The notes: generated by a model not told the origin, from the sequence alone. Shown: positions 24,558 through 33,733, counted from the first letter of the stretch. The stretch is 42,625 nucleotides of DNA from Bacteroidaceae bacterium (GCA_900771425.1 CAAGNV010000049.1:1-42625), one strand, 5' to 3'. Numbers and translations: made by a program.

Positions 24558-25511
24558 ATGCAATTACCACACATCCACATCATTGCCACAGGCGGCACGA
24601 TCGCAGGCAAGCTGTCGGGCAGCGGACATGGGTACGACGCAGGACAGGTCGGAATCGACGTGCTGCTCGCGTCCGTGCCCGAACTATCCCGCTATGCCGT
24701 GCTCGACTACGAGCAGTTCTGCAACATAGGCAGCCAGAACATGAACGAGCAAATATGGCTCAACCTGGCCAAGCGCATCAACACCGTCGTGGCTGACGAC
24801 ACGTACGATGCCGTCGTCGTGACCCACGGTACCGACACGATGGAGGAGACCGCCTTCTTCCTCAACCTCACCACCAACACGCAGAAGCCAATCATACTCG
24901 TCGGCTCCATGCGCGCATCCGACGACCCCGAAGCCGACGGACCTGCCAACCTGCTCATGGCGGTGAAGACCGCTGCCAGCAACGAAGCCCGTGGCAGCGA
25001 AGTACTATGCTGTCTCGGGCAGAAGATATTCAAGGCAGGTTCTGTGTTCAAGTACGACACCCACGCCATCGACGCATTCGCATCGTCCGACCGCGACTAC
25101 ACCCTGCCACGCTCCGTCAGCGGAGGACGGTTCGACATCAGCAACGTCGAACGACTGCCGCAGGTAGGTATCATATACGGCTACGGAGGGTGCTCCACAC
25201 TGCCCCTGCAGGCATTCATGGATGCCCACTTCGACGGAGTCGTACTTGCAGGAGTAGGCATGGGCAACTTCTATTCCGACGTCATGGCACTCGCACAGCA
25301 GGCTGTCAGTCAGGGCATGAAGATAGTACACTCGGCACGCGTCCCCTACGGCGGCGTATATACCGACATAGGCGAAGTTGACGACAGAAAATACGGATTC
25401 ATAGCCTCGCAGAGCCTCAATCCACAGAAAGCAAGGATATTGCTGATGCTCGCACTGTGCAACACAAACGACACCGAAGTCATACGACAGTACTTCTGCC
25501 AACACAACTGA
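24558..25511 (+). CDS. L-asparaginase (type II-like family, apparently cytoplasmic)
   Basis: The 317-residue protein carries both threonine motifs of the family, HIIATGGTIAG at the start and VVVTHGTDTMEETAFF (about residues 80-95). It also has SMRASDDPEADGPANLL, GIIYGYGG and GVGMGNF. It hydrolyses asparagine to aspartate and ammonia, with possible glutaminase activity. I chose the ATG at 24558 (MQLPHIH) because an in-frame ATG at 24531 lies inside the palindromic repeat and adds a proline-rich leader unlike the family. No signal peptide is visible. No own promoter was found. Confidence 0.9.
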   Translation: MQLPHIHIIATGGTIAGKLSGSGHGYDAGQVGIDVLLASVPELSRYAVLDYEQFCNIGSQNMNEQIWLNLAKRINTVVADDTYDAVVVTHGTDTMEETAFFLNLTTNTQKPIILVGSMRASDDPEADGPANLLMAVKTAASNEARGSEVLCCLGQKIFKAGSVFKYDTHAIDAFASSDRDYTLPRSVSGGRFDISNVERLPQVGIIYGYGGCSTLPLQAFMDAHFDGVVLAGVGMGNFYSDVMALAQQAVSQGMKIVHSARVPYGGVYTDIGEVDDRKYGFIASQSLNPQKARILLMLALCNTNDTEVIRQYFCQHN

Positions 25512-25540
25512 CAAAATATAGGGGGAGAAAGAACAAACGA

Positions 25541-25586
25541 ACGACGCTCCGTAACAAGTCAATGAGTTACGGAGCGTCGTCGTTTT
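25541..25586. terminator. Terminator after the asparaginase gene
   Basis: A perfect 15-bp stem (25541-25555 and 25566-25580, ACGACGCTCCGTAAC and complement) with a 10-base loop is followed by CGTTTT. Confidence 0.85.
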
Positions 25587-25667
25587 ATCACAACCGTATC
25601 AGGCAGGGGCATCAACCGTATCAGATGGATGTACCAGCACTAACCGACAATGCATATAGTCGCAAAG

Positions 25668-25733
25668 CCAGTCCCACCTAGGTGGGACTCCAGTACCAAG
25701 CAGGTGGGACTGCAGTACCAAGCAGGTGGGACT
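25668..25733. repeat. 22-bp hairpin repeat, second locus, 3 units
   Basis: Three units of exactly 22 bases start at 25668, 25690 and 25712. The first contains the perfect 20-base palindrome AGTCCCACCTAGGTGGGACT. Units two and three carry AGTACCAAGCAGGTGGGACT. The array ends GTGGGACTGGCAT, like the array at 5037-5278, and again lies between converging genes, after a terminator. Confidence 0.85.
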
Positions 25734-25771
25734 GGCATAAGAACTGTAGCATTACGGAAAAGGTTACAGTC

Positions 25772-27196
25772 TTACCTTACAAGAAACTTGGTGCCGTTCT
25801 GGATATACAGTCCGCGAGTCGGTTTCGTGACCTTCATGCCTTGCAGGTTATAGACTGCGGATCGTGTAGGCTGTGTGGGCGGACAGACTTGCTCGATGCC
25901 GAGCGGGTCGATGCCGAAGTACTCGTCCATCTCGGCATGACGATTCCTGTACCACTCCACGATGTAGTCAATCTCGGTCGTTAGGTCGCTGACGTAGCAC
26001 GGACGGTAGTGCTGGCTGTCCCAGTAGTCGCACGCACGCTGCCATGCTCCCGTACTGATGAAGAGGTCGCGGTAGGCATATAGCTTTTGGCTTACCGATT
26101 CCACGGAGAGTGCCCCGAGCCGGCCCTGTATCCACTTCTCCCTGAGCAGGTCCTTGAATTCGTTCTGTCTGTTGCATACCGAGAACGGGATTGGCTTCGA
26201 CGATGCCTTCATCACGTCGCTGACCTTCCAGTTGGAATACGTTCCGCCGTAGTTTGAGCCGTTGTAGTTGCCACCGAGCGAGGTGTCGAGGTCCCACGGG
26301 GTATAGACGAAGCGCCGCTTGTTGCCGTCGGCCTGTATGTTGCGGGCCGAAATGTAGGCATTCTTGTTGCCCCAGTTGTCGCCTATGCTCAGCGCTGCTA
26401 TGAATACCTGATACTCGGCGAGGTTGTCCATGTAGAAGTGGTCGCGGACGTATTCGAAACTGTCTTTGTTCTCATACAATTCGTAGAGGGGCTGCCATGC
26501 TGCCAGGCCGGCGTAGTCCTCGGGCTCGGTGAGCTCCCATGCGTCGTGGTAGCGGATGACGAGTGCCGTAGAGTCGGGCGAATAGGTGCCGGCAGTGTTC
26601 TGGTCACCGATGGAGTTAGTGCCGTGCTTGTAGATGACACCACGTATCACCACGGCAGCGCTGTCGCCCTCAGTTACCTGCGGTTTCTTCAGGTCGAGCA
26701 ACTTGCGGTTGATGCGGTCTGTGAGGCAGTAGATACCCTTATATGTGTCGTTGATATATACCTCGACAAACTGGCCTACGGTGCCGTTGCGTGAATCGAA
26801 CTGTGTGTCGTAGGGCAGGCGTGAGAACTCGTTCCAGATGTCGAAGGCAACGCGGTTGCGCATGCCGATGCGGTCGATGGCCATGGCGTCGAGAATCCAA
26901 CTGCTGGCAGAGCGCAGTCCGCACAGCGTAGAGTCAATCTCCGTGCCGTCGGCATCGCGCAGCTTCATGTTGAACGACGGCTTCATGGAGTATTGCTTGG
27001 CTGTAGCACCGCGGCTCTTGAACTTGGCAGGCAGCACCGTCTCCGAACCGTCGGCATCGGTCAGCACCATCTGTCCGAAGTGATAGTCGGTGTCGGTGGT
27101 TATGTTACCGCCGAAGGTGACTCTGAGCACTGGCATCTGAGCAGTGATGGTCATGGCGGTGAGCAGTGCGGCAAATAGTAATGCTTGTCTTTTCAT
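25772..27196 (-). CDS. Secreted CotH kinase-like protein
   Basis: The 474-residue protein has a signal peptide (TAMTITA-Q, near residue 19) and the CotH fold landmarks KFKSRGATAKQYSMKPSFNMKLRD, NRVAFDIWNEFSR, GQFVEVYINDTYKGIYCLTDRI and FVYTPWDLDTSLGG. The CotH kinase domain phosphorylates spore-coat proteins in Bacillus; Bacteroidota homologues are exported and of unknown substrate. The C-terminus (YNLQGMKVTKPTRGLYIQNGTKFLVR in parts) resembles the short terminal sorting-type tails of Prevotella exported proteins. It is the last gene after the tricorn-like protease. Confidence 0.85.
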   Translation of the reverse strand: MKRQALLFAALLTAMTITAQMPVLRVTFGGNITTDTDYHFGQMVLTDADGSETVLPAKFKSRGATAKQYSMKPSFNMKLRDADGTEIDSTLCGLRSASSWILDAMAIDRIGMRNRVAFDIWNEFSRLPYDTQFDSRNGTVGQFVEVYINDTYKGIYCLTDRINRKLLDLKKPQVTEGDSAAVVIRGVIYKHGTNSIGDQNTAGTYSPDSTALVIRYHDAWELTEPEDYAGLAAWQPLYELYENKDSFEYVRDHFYMDNLAEYQVFIAALSIGDNWGNKNAYISARNIQADGNKRRFVYTPWDLDTSLGGNYNGSNYGGTYSNWKVSDVMKASSKPIPFSVCNRQNEFKDLLREKWIQGRLGALSVESVSQKLYAYRDLFISTGAWQRACDYWDSQHYRPCYVSDLTTEIDYIVEWYRNRHAEMDEYFGIDPLGIEQVCPPTQPTRSAVYNLQGMKVTKPTRGLYIQNGTKFLVR

Positions 27197-27227
27197 ATTT
27201 GTCGTGGTTATTCAAATTCAACTTTTG

Positions 27228-27266
27228 CTGTCTTTTGACTACTTATCAACTGTCTTCTGACTACTT
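27228..27266. repeat. 17-bp direct repeat at the end of the tricorn-like gene
   Basis: On the plus strand CTGTCTTTTGACTACTT (27228-27244) and CTGTCTTCTGACTACTT (27250-27266) differ at one base and are spaced by five. The second contains the stop codon of the protease gene. It looks like a small local duplication. Confidence 0.6.
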
Positions 27267-30200
27267 GTTTCCTATCTCCCTGAGTAGTTCGTCGACGGCG
27301 GCCTTGAGTTGTGAGTCTTCGCCCTGAACGACGGTCTCGGGTGAGTTGAGGACATAGATGTCGGGTTCGAGCTGTGTGCCTTCGAGGTAGTTGCCTTCGG
27401 CCGTGCGGTAGCCGATAACTGGGATGCCGAAGATGAGTGTTGGGTCCTGCATCGTTACCCAGTTGACGCTGGTCATGGTGCCGGGCACGGGTGCTCCGAC
27501 GAGTTTGCCCAACTTCTGATGGCTGTAAACCCACGGTGTGCCGTGTGCGTTGCTGTAGTTGGCTTCGCATTGGAGCATGATGGTCGGTTTGTTCCATCGG
27601 CGGCTCGGCATGTCGCAGCTCTCGCGGCCTCGGACTACTTGTGTGAGGTATTTCTGTCCGCTGAACATTATCTCGATGTCTTCGTGCATACGGCCGCCTC
27701 CGTTGAACCTGGTGTCGATGACTATGCCGTCGCACTCATAGTACTTGCCCATAATGTCGGAGTAGATGGGGCGGAAGCTGTCGTCGTTCATCTGGCGGAT
27801 GTGTACGTAGCCCAGTCGGCCACCTGACCACTTCTCGACGTCGGCTGCGCGCTGCTTCACCCATCGGTCGTAGAGGAGGTCGGACATTGCCGAGCTTGTG
27901 ACTGGCAGCACTACGGCGTCGTTGCTGTCCTTGATGCTGACGAGGGTCTTCTTGCCTGATTGGCCCATGAGCAGCTGGCTCACGTCATGCTCTGGCGTGA
28001 TTTCGGTGCCGTTGATGTGCGTGATGATGTCGCCGACCTTGAGTTTCAGGTTGGCGTGGTCGAACGGACCACCTTTCACTACCTCTGCCACCTTCAGGCC
28101 GTTGCCTGTGTAGCTGAGGTCGTAGAGCAGGCCGAGCGATGCGGTGCCCTCGGCTGATTTTTCGGGATAGTAACGACCGCCGGTATGCGACACGTTAAGT
28201 TCGCCGAGCCATTCGCTGAGCAGTTCGGCAAAGTCGTAGTTGTTGGATATGTGTGGCAGGAACTTACGGTATGCCTTGGTCATGGCGTCCCAGTCGACTC
28301 CGTGCATGTCTTCGGTGTAGAAGCGCTTCTGTTCCTCGCGGTAGACGTAGTTGAACATATACTCGCGCTCGGCAGCGTGGTCGAGTTTCATCTGTGCCGA
28401 GTAGGTGATTGCCTTCAGGTTGTCGCCGTCGAGCTTCTTCATGGCCTTGCTTCCGAGCAGGAAGATGGTCTTGCCCTCGCCGTCGATGGTAAATGCTCCG
28501 CTTCCTGCGCCCTTCGATATGAGCTTGGTCTCGTGCTTGCGGAGGTCCATCTTCCAGAGATCCATGTCTCCCTCGAACGAAGCGAGGTAATAGAGCGTCT
28601 CGCCGTCTTTGCTGATGATGGCATCGCCCATGTCGCAGCTGTTGGGCGTGAGGCGTACTACGCGGTCGGTGATGCCTTCGAGTTCGACGTTTATGGGCTT
28701 CACTTCTGACTTCTTGGCAGTGTCGTCGCCGCCGTCCTTCTTGTCCTTGTCTGCGTCTTTCTTGTCCTTGTCAGCGTCCTTCTTGTCGTTCTTCTTTTCC
28801 ATTTCCTTACGCAGTTCATAGTCTTCTTTCGACAGGCGGTACTTGTCGTAGGCGTCCTGATTGAGGAAGCAGAGGAAGGCATCGACCTGCGAGCCCCATG
28901 AGGCGTGGGCACGGAGTCCGAGCATATCGCTCTGGAAGAGTATGGCATTGCCGTCCATCACCCAGCGCGGCGACTCTGAGAAGTAACCGGTCTGAGTGAG
29001 GTTGGTTATCTTGCCTCCGTCGGCACTGACCAGTCCGAGGTCGTTGTATGGTTCGTGGTGGTTGTCGGTGTATCCTATGACGAACCATTTGCCGTCAGGG
29101 CTCCATTCGTATTCGAAACCGCCCGACATGGTGTACCACTGGCTGCCGTCGGTGACTTGGCGTACGGCCTTGGTCTTGAGGTTGACCACTTTCAGCTTGG
29201 TACGGTCTTCGATGAATGCCACTTCCTCGCCGTCGGGTGAGAACGACGGATGGCTGCGCTCTACGGAGAGGTCGCGTATCAGCGGTTCCTCGTCGATGAT
29301 GGTGGCATTGGGGAAGTTAGGGTCGTCCTTGCGGTTGATCTTCGCCATGTAGAGCTGTGACACTCCGTCGCGCTCGCTGGCATAGACGAGCGAACGGTTG
29401 TCCTTGCCGAAGTCGACGCTGCGCTCGGCTGCCGGCGTGTTGGTAATCTGCTTGGTCGTGGTGTATTCGACCGAAGTGACGAACACCTCGCCGCGTATGA
29501 TGAAGGCTACCTGCTTGCCGTCAGGACTGACCGAAGCACTGGTTGCGCCCGATGCTGATTTCAGCTTCTCGATATAGTTCTCTTCGTCGAGCGTGAGGTC
29601 GATGCTGACCTTCTTTGGCTTGCCGCCCTGTTCCATCGTGTAGATTTCGCCGTCCCAGGTGAAGCAGAGCTTATTGCCTCCGAGCGACAGGAAGCGTACG
29701 GGATGGGTCTTGAACTGAGTCAGCTGCGTAGCTCCGCTGAGTGCCGTAGCTGGCTTGCCCTTTGAGGCACCGTCTGCTGCCAGGGGCATCGACCATACAT
29801 TCATGGTTCCGCCCTTTGCCTCGCTGAGCATATAGAGGGTCTTGCCGTCGGCACTGAGTACGGGGTTGCGGTCTTCGCCTGCGCGGTTGGTCAGGTTCGT
29901 GTGTTTCTTTGTCTTGACGTCGTAGCGCCAAATGTCGCGTGTGATGGATGATGTGTGGTGCTTGCGCCATTCGTCTTCACCGCCCTTACGGTCCTGATAG
30001 ACGAAGAAGTCGCCCTTCTTGCTCCAGCTGATCATCTCAGCAGGGGTGCCGAACATCTGGACCGACTTGCCGCCGCCTACGGGCACGGCATAGAGTTCGG
30101 TCATGGAACTGGCTGGGAAGAGTGCGCTCTGGGCAGGGTCCTGTATGGATGCGCTGAACAGAACCTGCTTGCCGTCGGGGGTGAACGATGACGGAATCTC

Positions 30201-30533
30201 GGACGCGGAGTTGAAGGTGAGGCGTGTGGCACTGCCTCCCTCTGACGGCATCACGTAGATGTCGTTGCCGCCGTTGCGGTCGCTGGCGAAGGCTATCTGC
30301 CTGCCGTCGGGACTCCATATAGGGTATGACTCGTAACTGTCCTGAGTGGTGAGTCGGATAGCCGTACCGCCTGACGAAGGTACGGTCCAAATGTCGCCCT
30401 TGTAACAGAAGGCAATGCATGTGCCATCGGGCGAAATCTTTACGTCGCGCAGCCATAGTGGCGTGACAGCGCCTGCCGTCATTGCTGTGATGATGCAGAC
30501 TCCTGTAGCAAATAATTTATTGATGATGTTCAT
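27261..30533 (-). CDS. Tricorn-like S41 protease with beta-propellers and PDZ domain
   Basis: The 1090-residue protein has a signal peptide (TAMTAGA, near residue 22). Two sets of WD40-like PD40 propeller repeats follow (SPDG motifs from 30 to about 560). A charged linker of KKDADKD repeats lies at about 575-610, then a further propeller part. After the tricorn core domain (GELNVSHTGG, with the Ser-His pair) comes a PDZ domain (about 815-890) and the S41 catalytic domain (IDTRFNGGGRMHED, then ANYSNAHG near 994, where the serine is the probable nucleophile). Tricorn proteases cut peptides; this one is exported, so it probably works in the periplasm. It lies between radA and the CotH gene with no clear promoter of its own. 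Confidence 0.88.
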   Translation of the reverse strand: MNIINKLFATGVCIITAMTAGAVTPLWLRDVKISPDGTCIAFCYKGDIWTVPSSGGTAIRLTTQDSYESYPIWSPDGRQIAFASDRNGGNDIYVMPSEGGSATRLTFNSASEIPSSFTPDGKQVLFSASIQDPAQSALFPASSMTELYAVPVGGGKSVQMFGTPAEMISWSKKGDFFVYQDRKGGEDEWRKHHTSSITRDIWRYDVKTKKHTNLTNRAGEDRNPVLSADGKTLYMLSEAKGGTMNVWSMPLAADGASKGKPATALSGATQLTQFKTHPVRFLSLGGNKLCFTWDGEIYTMEQGGKPKKVSIDLTLDEENYIEKLKSASGATSASVSPDGKQVAFIIRGEVFVTSVEYTTTKQITNTPAAERSVDFGKDNRSLVYASERDGVSQLYMAKINRKDDPNFPNATIIDEEPLIRDLSVERSHPSFSPDGEEVAFIEDRTKLKVVNLKTKAVRQVTDGSQWYTMSGGFEYEWSPDGKWFVIGYTDNHHEPYNDLGLVSADGGKITNLTQTGYFSESPRWVMDGNAILFQSDMLGLRAHASWGSQVDAFLCFLNQDAYDKYRLSKEDYELRKEMEKKNDKKDADKDKKDADKDKKDGGDDTAKKSEVKPINVELEGITDRVVRLTPNSCDMGDAIISKDGETLYYLASFEGDMDLWKMDLRKHETKLISKGAGSGAFTIDGEGKTIFLLGSKAMKKLDGDNLKAITYSAQMKLDHAAEREYMFNYVYREEQKRFYTEDMHGVDWDAMTKAYRKFLPHISNNYDFAELLSEWLGELNVSHTGGRYYPEKSAEGTASLGLLYDLSYTGNGLKVAEVVKGGPFDHANLKLKVGDIITHINGTEITPEHDVSQLLMGQSGKKTLVSIKDSNDAVVLPVTSSAMSDLLYDRWVKQRAADVEKWSGGRLGYVHIRQMNDDSFRPIYSDIMGKYYECDGIVIDTRFNGGGRMHEDIEIMFSGQKYLTQVVRGRESCDMPSRRWNKPTIMLQCEANYSNAHGTPWVYSHQKLGKLVGAPVPGTMTSVNWVTMQDPTLIFGIPVIGYRTAEGNYLEGTQLEPDIYVLNSPETVVQGEDSQLKAAVDELLREIGNK

Positions 30534-30560
30534 AGTTATGTATTTGGTTTTCGGTTTTCT

Positions 30561-30604
30561 AAAAAGGGATAGGTGGATTGAGGGATAGGTGTCCCCACCC
30601 TATC
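30561..30604 (-). terminator. Possible terminator after radA
   Basis: On the minus strand GATAGG (30599-30604) can pair with either of two downstream CCTATC copies, the last followed by TTTTT. Support is moderate because two foldings compete. Confidence 0.35.
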
Positions 30605-31979
30605 ATCCGAAGAGTTCTCGCAATGCCTCTTCTACACGGTCGGCTCCCTTGACTTCGATCTTGAACTTAGAGCAGTCGAGTCCGCTGAGGTTGGCTGACG
30701 GTATGATGATCTGTCGGAACCCGAGTTTCTCGGCTTCGGCCACGCGCTGCAGTATTCGGCTCACGGGACGTATCTCGCCGCTGAGACCTATCTCGCCGGT
30801 CATGCACACGTCGCGGTCGATGGCTGTATCTACGTTGCTCGACAGGACTGCCGCTATGACGCTCAGGTCGATGGCGGGGTCGGTGACGCGTATTCCTCCG
30901 GCTATGTTCAGATATACGTCTTTCTGCCCTATCTTGAAACCTATACGTTTCTCAAGTACGGCAAGCAGCATGTTCATGCGGCGCAGGTCGAATCCGGTGG
31001 CAGAGCGCTGCGGAGTGCCGTAGGCGGCTGTGCTGACCAAGGCCTGTGTCTCGATGAGCAGTGGGCGCACTCCCTCGATGGAGCAGGCGATGGCTGTGCC
31101 TGAGAGGGTGGGCTGACCGCCGCCGTTGGCGGGGGAGGCAAGGAGCAGTTCGGACGGGTTGGTGACCTGGCGCAGGCCGTCGTGCATCATCTCGTAGATG
31201 CCCAGTTCGGCTGTCGAGCCAAATCGGTTCTTTATGGCACGGACTATTCGGTACATGTAGTGCTGGTCGCCTTCGAACTGAAGAACGGTATCGACCATGT
31301 GCTCAAGGATTTTCGGTCCTGCTATGCTGCCCTCCTTGTTGATGTGTCCGATGATGATGACGGGTATGCCGCTTTCCTTTGCGAACTTGAGCAGCATGGC
31401 AGCGCATTCGCGTATCTGGCTGACGCTGCCGGGGCTGGTCTCCACGTTCTCGGTGGCTATGGTTTGTATTGAGTCGATGACTACGAGGTCGGGCTGCATG
31501 GTTTCGACATGCTGGAAGATGGTCTCGATCATCACTTCGCACAGTATGTTGACGTCGGACTGTGAGTCGGACTTGATTCGGTCGGCACGCAGCTTTATCT
31601 GCCGTGCGCTCTCCTCGCCGCTGACATACAGCACCTTGGTACGTGGCAGGTTGAGCACGGTCTGCAGTATGAGGGTCGATTTGCCGATGCCTGGCTCACC
31701 GCCCAGCAATGTGAGTGAACCTGGCACGAGTCCGCCTCCGAGCACTCGGTTGAGTTCGCCGTCGTTCATGTTGATGCGTGGCTCCTCGTCGGTCTTTATC
31801 TCACAGAGGTGGATGGGCGTGGATGCCGAAGTCGTGGAGGCGAGTTTCGCCGTTTCCTTTGCCTTGCCTAACTTCACTTCAGTAAATGTGTTCCATTCGC
31901 CGCACGACGGGCAGCGGCCAATCCACTTCGGACTGTCGTAGCCACATGCTGAACATACGTATGCTGTCTTTGCTTTCAT
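30603..31979 (-). CDS. radA: DNA repair protein RadA
   Basis: The 458-residue protein has the N-terminal zinc finger CSACGYDSPKWIGRCPSC, the Walker A loop GGEPGIGKSTL (about residues 93-103), the RadA-specific KNRFGS motif and a C-terminal Lon-like domain (GGIRVTDPAIDLSVIAAVLSS). RadA is a hexameric helicase that extends D-loops in recombination with RecA. Before a MITE-like insertion its ATG probably overlapped the plsC stop as ATGA; now it lies 134 bases downstream of that stop. Confidence 0.95.
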   Translation of the reverse strand: MKAKTAYVCSACGYDSPKWIGRCPSCGEWNTFTEVKLGKAKETAKLASTTSASTPIHLCEIKTDEEPRINMNDGELNRVLGGGLVPGSLTLLGGEPGIGKSTLILQTVLNLPRTKVLYVSGEESARQIKLRADRIKSDSQSDVNILCEVMIETIFQHVETMQPDLVVIDSIQTIATENVETSPGSVSQIRECAAMLLKFAKESGIPVIIIGHINKEGSIAGPKILEHMVDTVLQFEGDQHYMYRIVRAIKNRFGSTAELGIYEMMHDGLRQVTNPSELLLASPANGGGQPTLSGTAIACSIEGVRPLLIETQALVSTAAYGTPQRSATGFDLRRMNMLLAVLEKRIGFKIGQKDVYLNIAGGIRVTDPAIDLSVIAAVLSSNVDTAIDRDVCMTGEIGLSGEIRPVSRILQRVAEAEKLGFRQIIIPSANLSGLDCSKFKIEVKGADRVEEALRELFG

Positions 31980-31985
31980 GCTTCT

Positions 31986-32160
31986 ATTATTTGATTCAAC
32001 TTTCGCTTTCCAACTTGCGGAGATTTCTTAGTAGTTGAGTAGTTTGGGAGTTAAAGGGAGTTAAGTAGAAGTATGACTCTAATCTCTAACCTCTAATCTC
32101 TCCTCTCTAAGCTCTAAGCTCTACTTAAAGTTGAGCGCAGCGAAACTTGAATTATTTGAT
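31986..32160 (-). mobile_element. MITE-like element, copy C, inserted into the end of plsC
   Basis: The core 31996-32150 (155 bases) is oriented with the minus-strand genes. Ends on that strand are TCAAGTTTCGC and GCGAAAGTTGA, which are inverted repeats with one mismatch. It is flanked by the 10-base direct repeat ATTATTTGAT (31986-31995 and 32151-32160). The interior matches copies A and B. The last codons and the stop of plsC now lie inside it. Confidence 0.85.
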
Positions 32161-32845
32161 GTACTTCTTCCATGAACACCTTGGTTGGCTTGCCCTTTCT
32201 TTGCTCTTCAGTAATCGGTTCGTGGATGGTCAGTCGGAGCCGTCCCCACGTGACAGACTTGGCTTTTCGATTGAATATGTCGAACGAGCCGTCGATGGTG
32301 ATTGGCACTATGGGCAATCCTATCTCGCCGGCAAGCATGAAGGCACCGCGCTTGAACGGTATCATCTTGCCATCGTACGTGCGGGTTCCTTCGGGGAAGA
32401 TGACCATCGACATGCCGCCCTGCAGTGTCTGGCGTGCCTGATTTACAGCCTTGCTGATGGCTGAAATGCTGTCGCCTACGAATATCTGGCGGCAGGCCAT
32501 GCATGCCCATCCTGCAAAAGGGAACTTCTTGATGTATTCCTTCATCATCCACTTGAAGTTATGGCCGAGATAGCCGTAGATGAGGAATATGTCGAAGTAG
32601 CCTTGGTGGTTGGCGAGGAACACGTATGACTGCTTCGGATCGAGTTTCTCGCGCCCTTCGACCTTGACGGGCAGCAGGAACAGTGCGCATGTGATTCTGC
32701 TCCACCACTTCGGAACATAATAGCATGTGTACTTGAAGTCGCCGAACAAAGCCGCTAACGACACTATGGCAGCGGTGACGATGGTCGCAACGAGGAATAG
32801 CGGTAGGGCAATGATGAACGTGTAAATCTTATATAGATAAGTCAT
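32114..32845 (-). CDS. plsC: 1-acyl-sn-glycerol-3-phosphate acyltransferase with element-encoded tail
   Basis: The 243-residue membrane enzyme has an N-terminal hydrophobic region (about 8-35), the NHQGYFDIF motif (NHx4D), FPEGTRTYDG and the block LPIVPITIDGSF. It converts lysophosphatidate to phosphatidate. The last 12 residues (from about QVSLRSTLSRA) are encoded by MITE-like copy C. Without the insertion the frame would read VHQIIEA and stop as an ATGA overlap with radA. The tail is unlikely to destroy activity, since it is past all motifs. It starts six bases after the phosphoesterase gene. Confidence 0.92.
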   Translation of the reverse strand: MTYLYKIYTFIIALPLFLVATIVTAAIVSLAALFGDFKYTCYYVPKWWSRITCALFLLPVKVEGREKLDPKQSYVFLANHQGYFDIFLIYGYLGHNFKWMMKEYIKKFPFAGWACMACRQIFVGDSISAISKAVNQARQTLQGGMSMVIFPEGTRTYDGKMIPFKRGAFMLAGEIGLPIVPITIDGSFDIFNRKAKSVTWGRLRLTIHEPITEEQRKGKPTKVFMEEVHQIIQVSLRSTLSRA

Positions 32846-32851
32846 AGATGG

Positions 32852-33733
32852 CTACTTTCGCTTTAGGGTTATTACGTTGATTTCCGGCCAAGCGCCGACG
32901 CGGAACGGTATTGGCACGCAACCCACTCCGTTGCTTATGTGGAGGTAACGGCCGTCTTGTCCTGCTACTCCCGTCCACTCCTTGTATATGCCGCTGACGG
33001 GCGACCATCCGAACAGCAGGAACTGTCCTGCATGGGTGTGTCCTGACAGGGTCAGGCTGATGTCGGTGTCGGGCAATACGCTTCGTCGCCAGTGCGTTGG
33101 GTCGTGGCTGAGCAGCACTTTGAACGTACCGTCGGCCAGTCCTTCCTGTGCTTTCGTCAAGTCTCCGTATGCAGGGAAGTGTGGCGGCGTACCGTCGTTC
33201 TCTACTCCGACGATGGCGATAGAGTCGTTGCCGCGTCGGATGACGGCATTGTCGTTGAGCAGGAGGTTCCAGCCGAACGAGCGCTGATACTGCTGCAGTT
33301 TGTCGATGTCGGCACGCCGCTTTGCCTCTGAGGCCTTGCGTTGGTAGAGGGCATAGTCGTGGTTACCCATGACTGAATAGACGCCGTCGGGAGCCTTGAG
33401 CTGGCTGAGTTGCTGCTGAAATCCGTCGAGTTCGTCGGCTGTGATGGTTACCAGGTCGCCTGTGAAACATATCATGTCGCAACGTTGCGAGTTGATTAGG
33501 CGGACTATTTCAGTCACGTCTTCCTTGTGTCCGATGCAGAACGACATGGCGTGAAAGTCGCTGAACTGTGCGATGCGGTATCCGTCGAATTCTGCGGGCA
33601 GGTCTTTCAGCGTTATGGTATGCTGCTTCACAACGAAATGTCGGCTACCGTAGAAATAGCCGACCAATAGCGTTGCCATCAACAGCAACAGCATACCTAT
33701 TATTATATATACCACAGTCTTGATTACTTTCAT
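32852..33733 (-). CDS. Membrane-anchored metallophosphoesterase (YkuE/calcineurin-like)
   Basis: The 293-residue protein has one N-terminal membrane helix (about residues 5-26) and the calcineurin-like metal motifs in order: FSDFH, TGDLV, GNHDYA, SHDP and SGHTHAGQ. Related YkuE-type proteins act on phosphorylated lipids such as UDP-diacylglucosamine; the substrate here is unknown. The ATG at 33733 overlaps the pyrC stop as ATGA and places the helix at the start; an in-frame start at 33862 gives a basic, non-family leader and was rejected. It lies in the dpm-pyrC-MPE-plsC run. Confidence 0.85.
   Translation of the reverse strand: MKVIKTVVYIIIGMLLLLMATLLVGYFYGSRHFVVKQHTITLKDLPAEFDGYRIAQFSDFHAMSFCIGHKEDVTEIVRLINSQRCDMICFTGDLVTITADELDGFQQQLSQLKAPDGVYSVMGNHDYALYQRKASEAKRRADIDKLQQYQRSFGWNLLLNDNAVIRRGNDSIAIVGVENDGTPPHFPAYGDLTKAQEGLADGTFKVLLSHDPTHWRRSVLPDTDISLTLSGHTHAGQFLLFGWSPVSGIYKEWTGVAGQDGRYLHISNGVGCVPIPFRVGAWPEINVITLKRK

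Noticed and set aside
27261..30533. Tricorn-like protease lacking its nucleophile because GGGRMHED has no serine
   Set aside because: The nucleophile in this family lies further on; the serine in ANYSNAHG near residue 994 is a plausible equivalent, so inactivity cannot be claimed.
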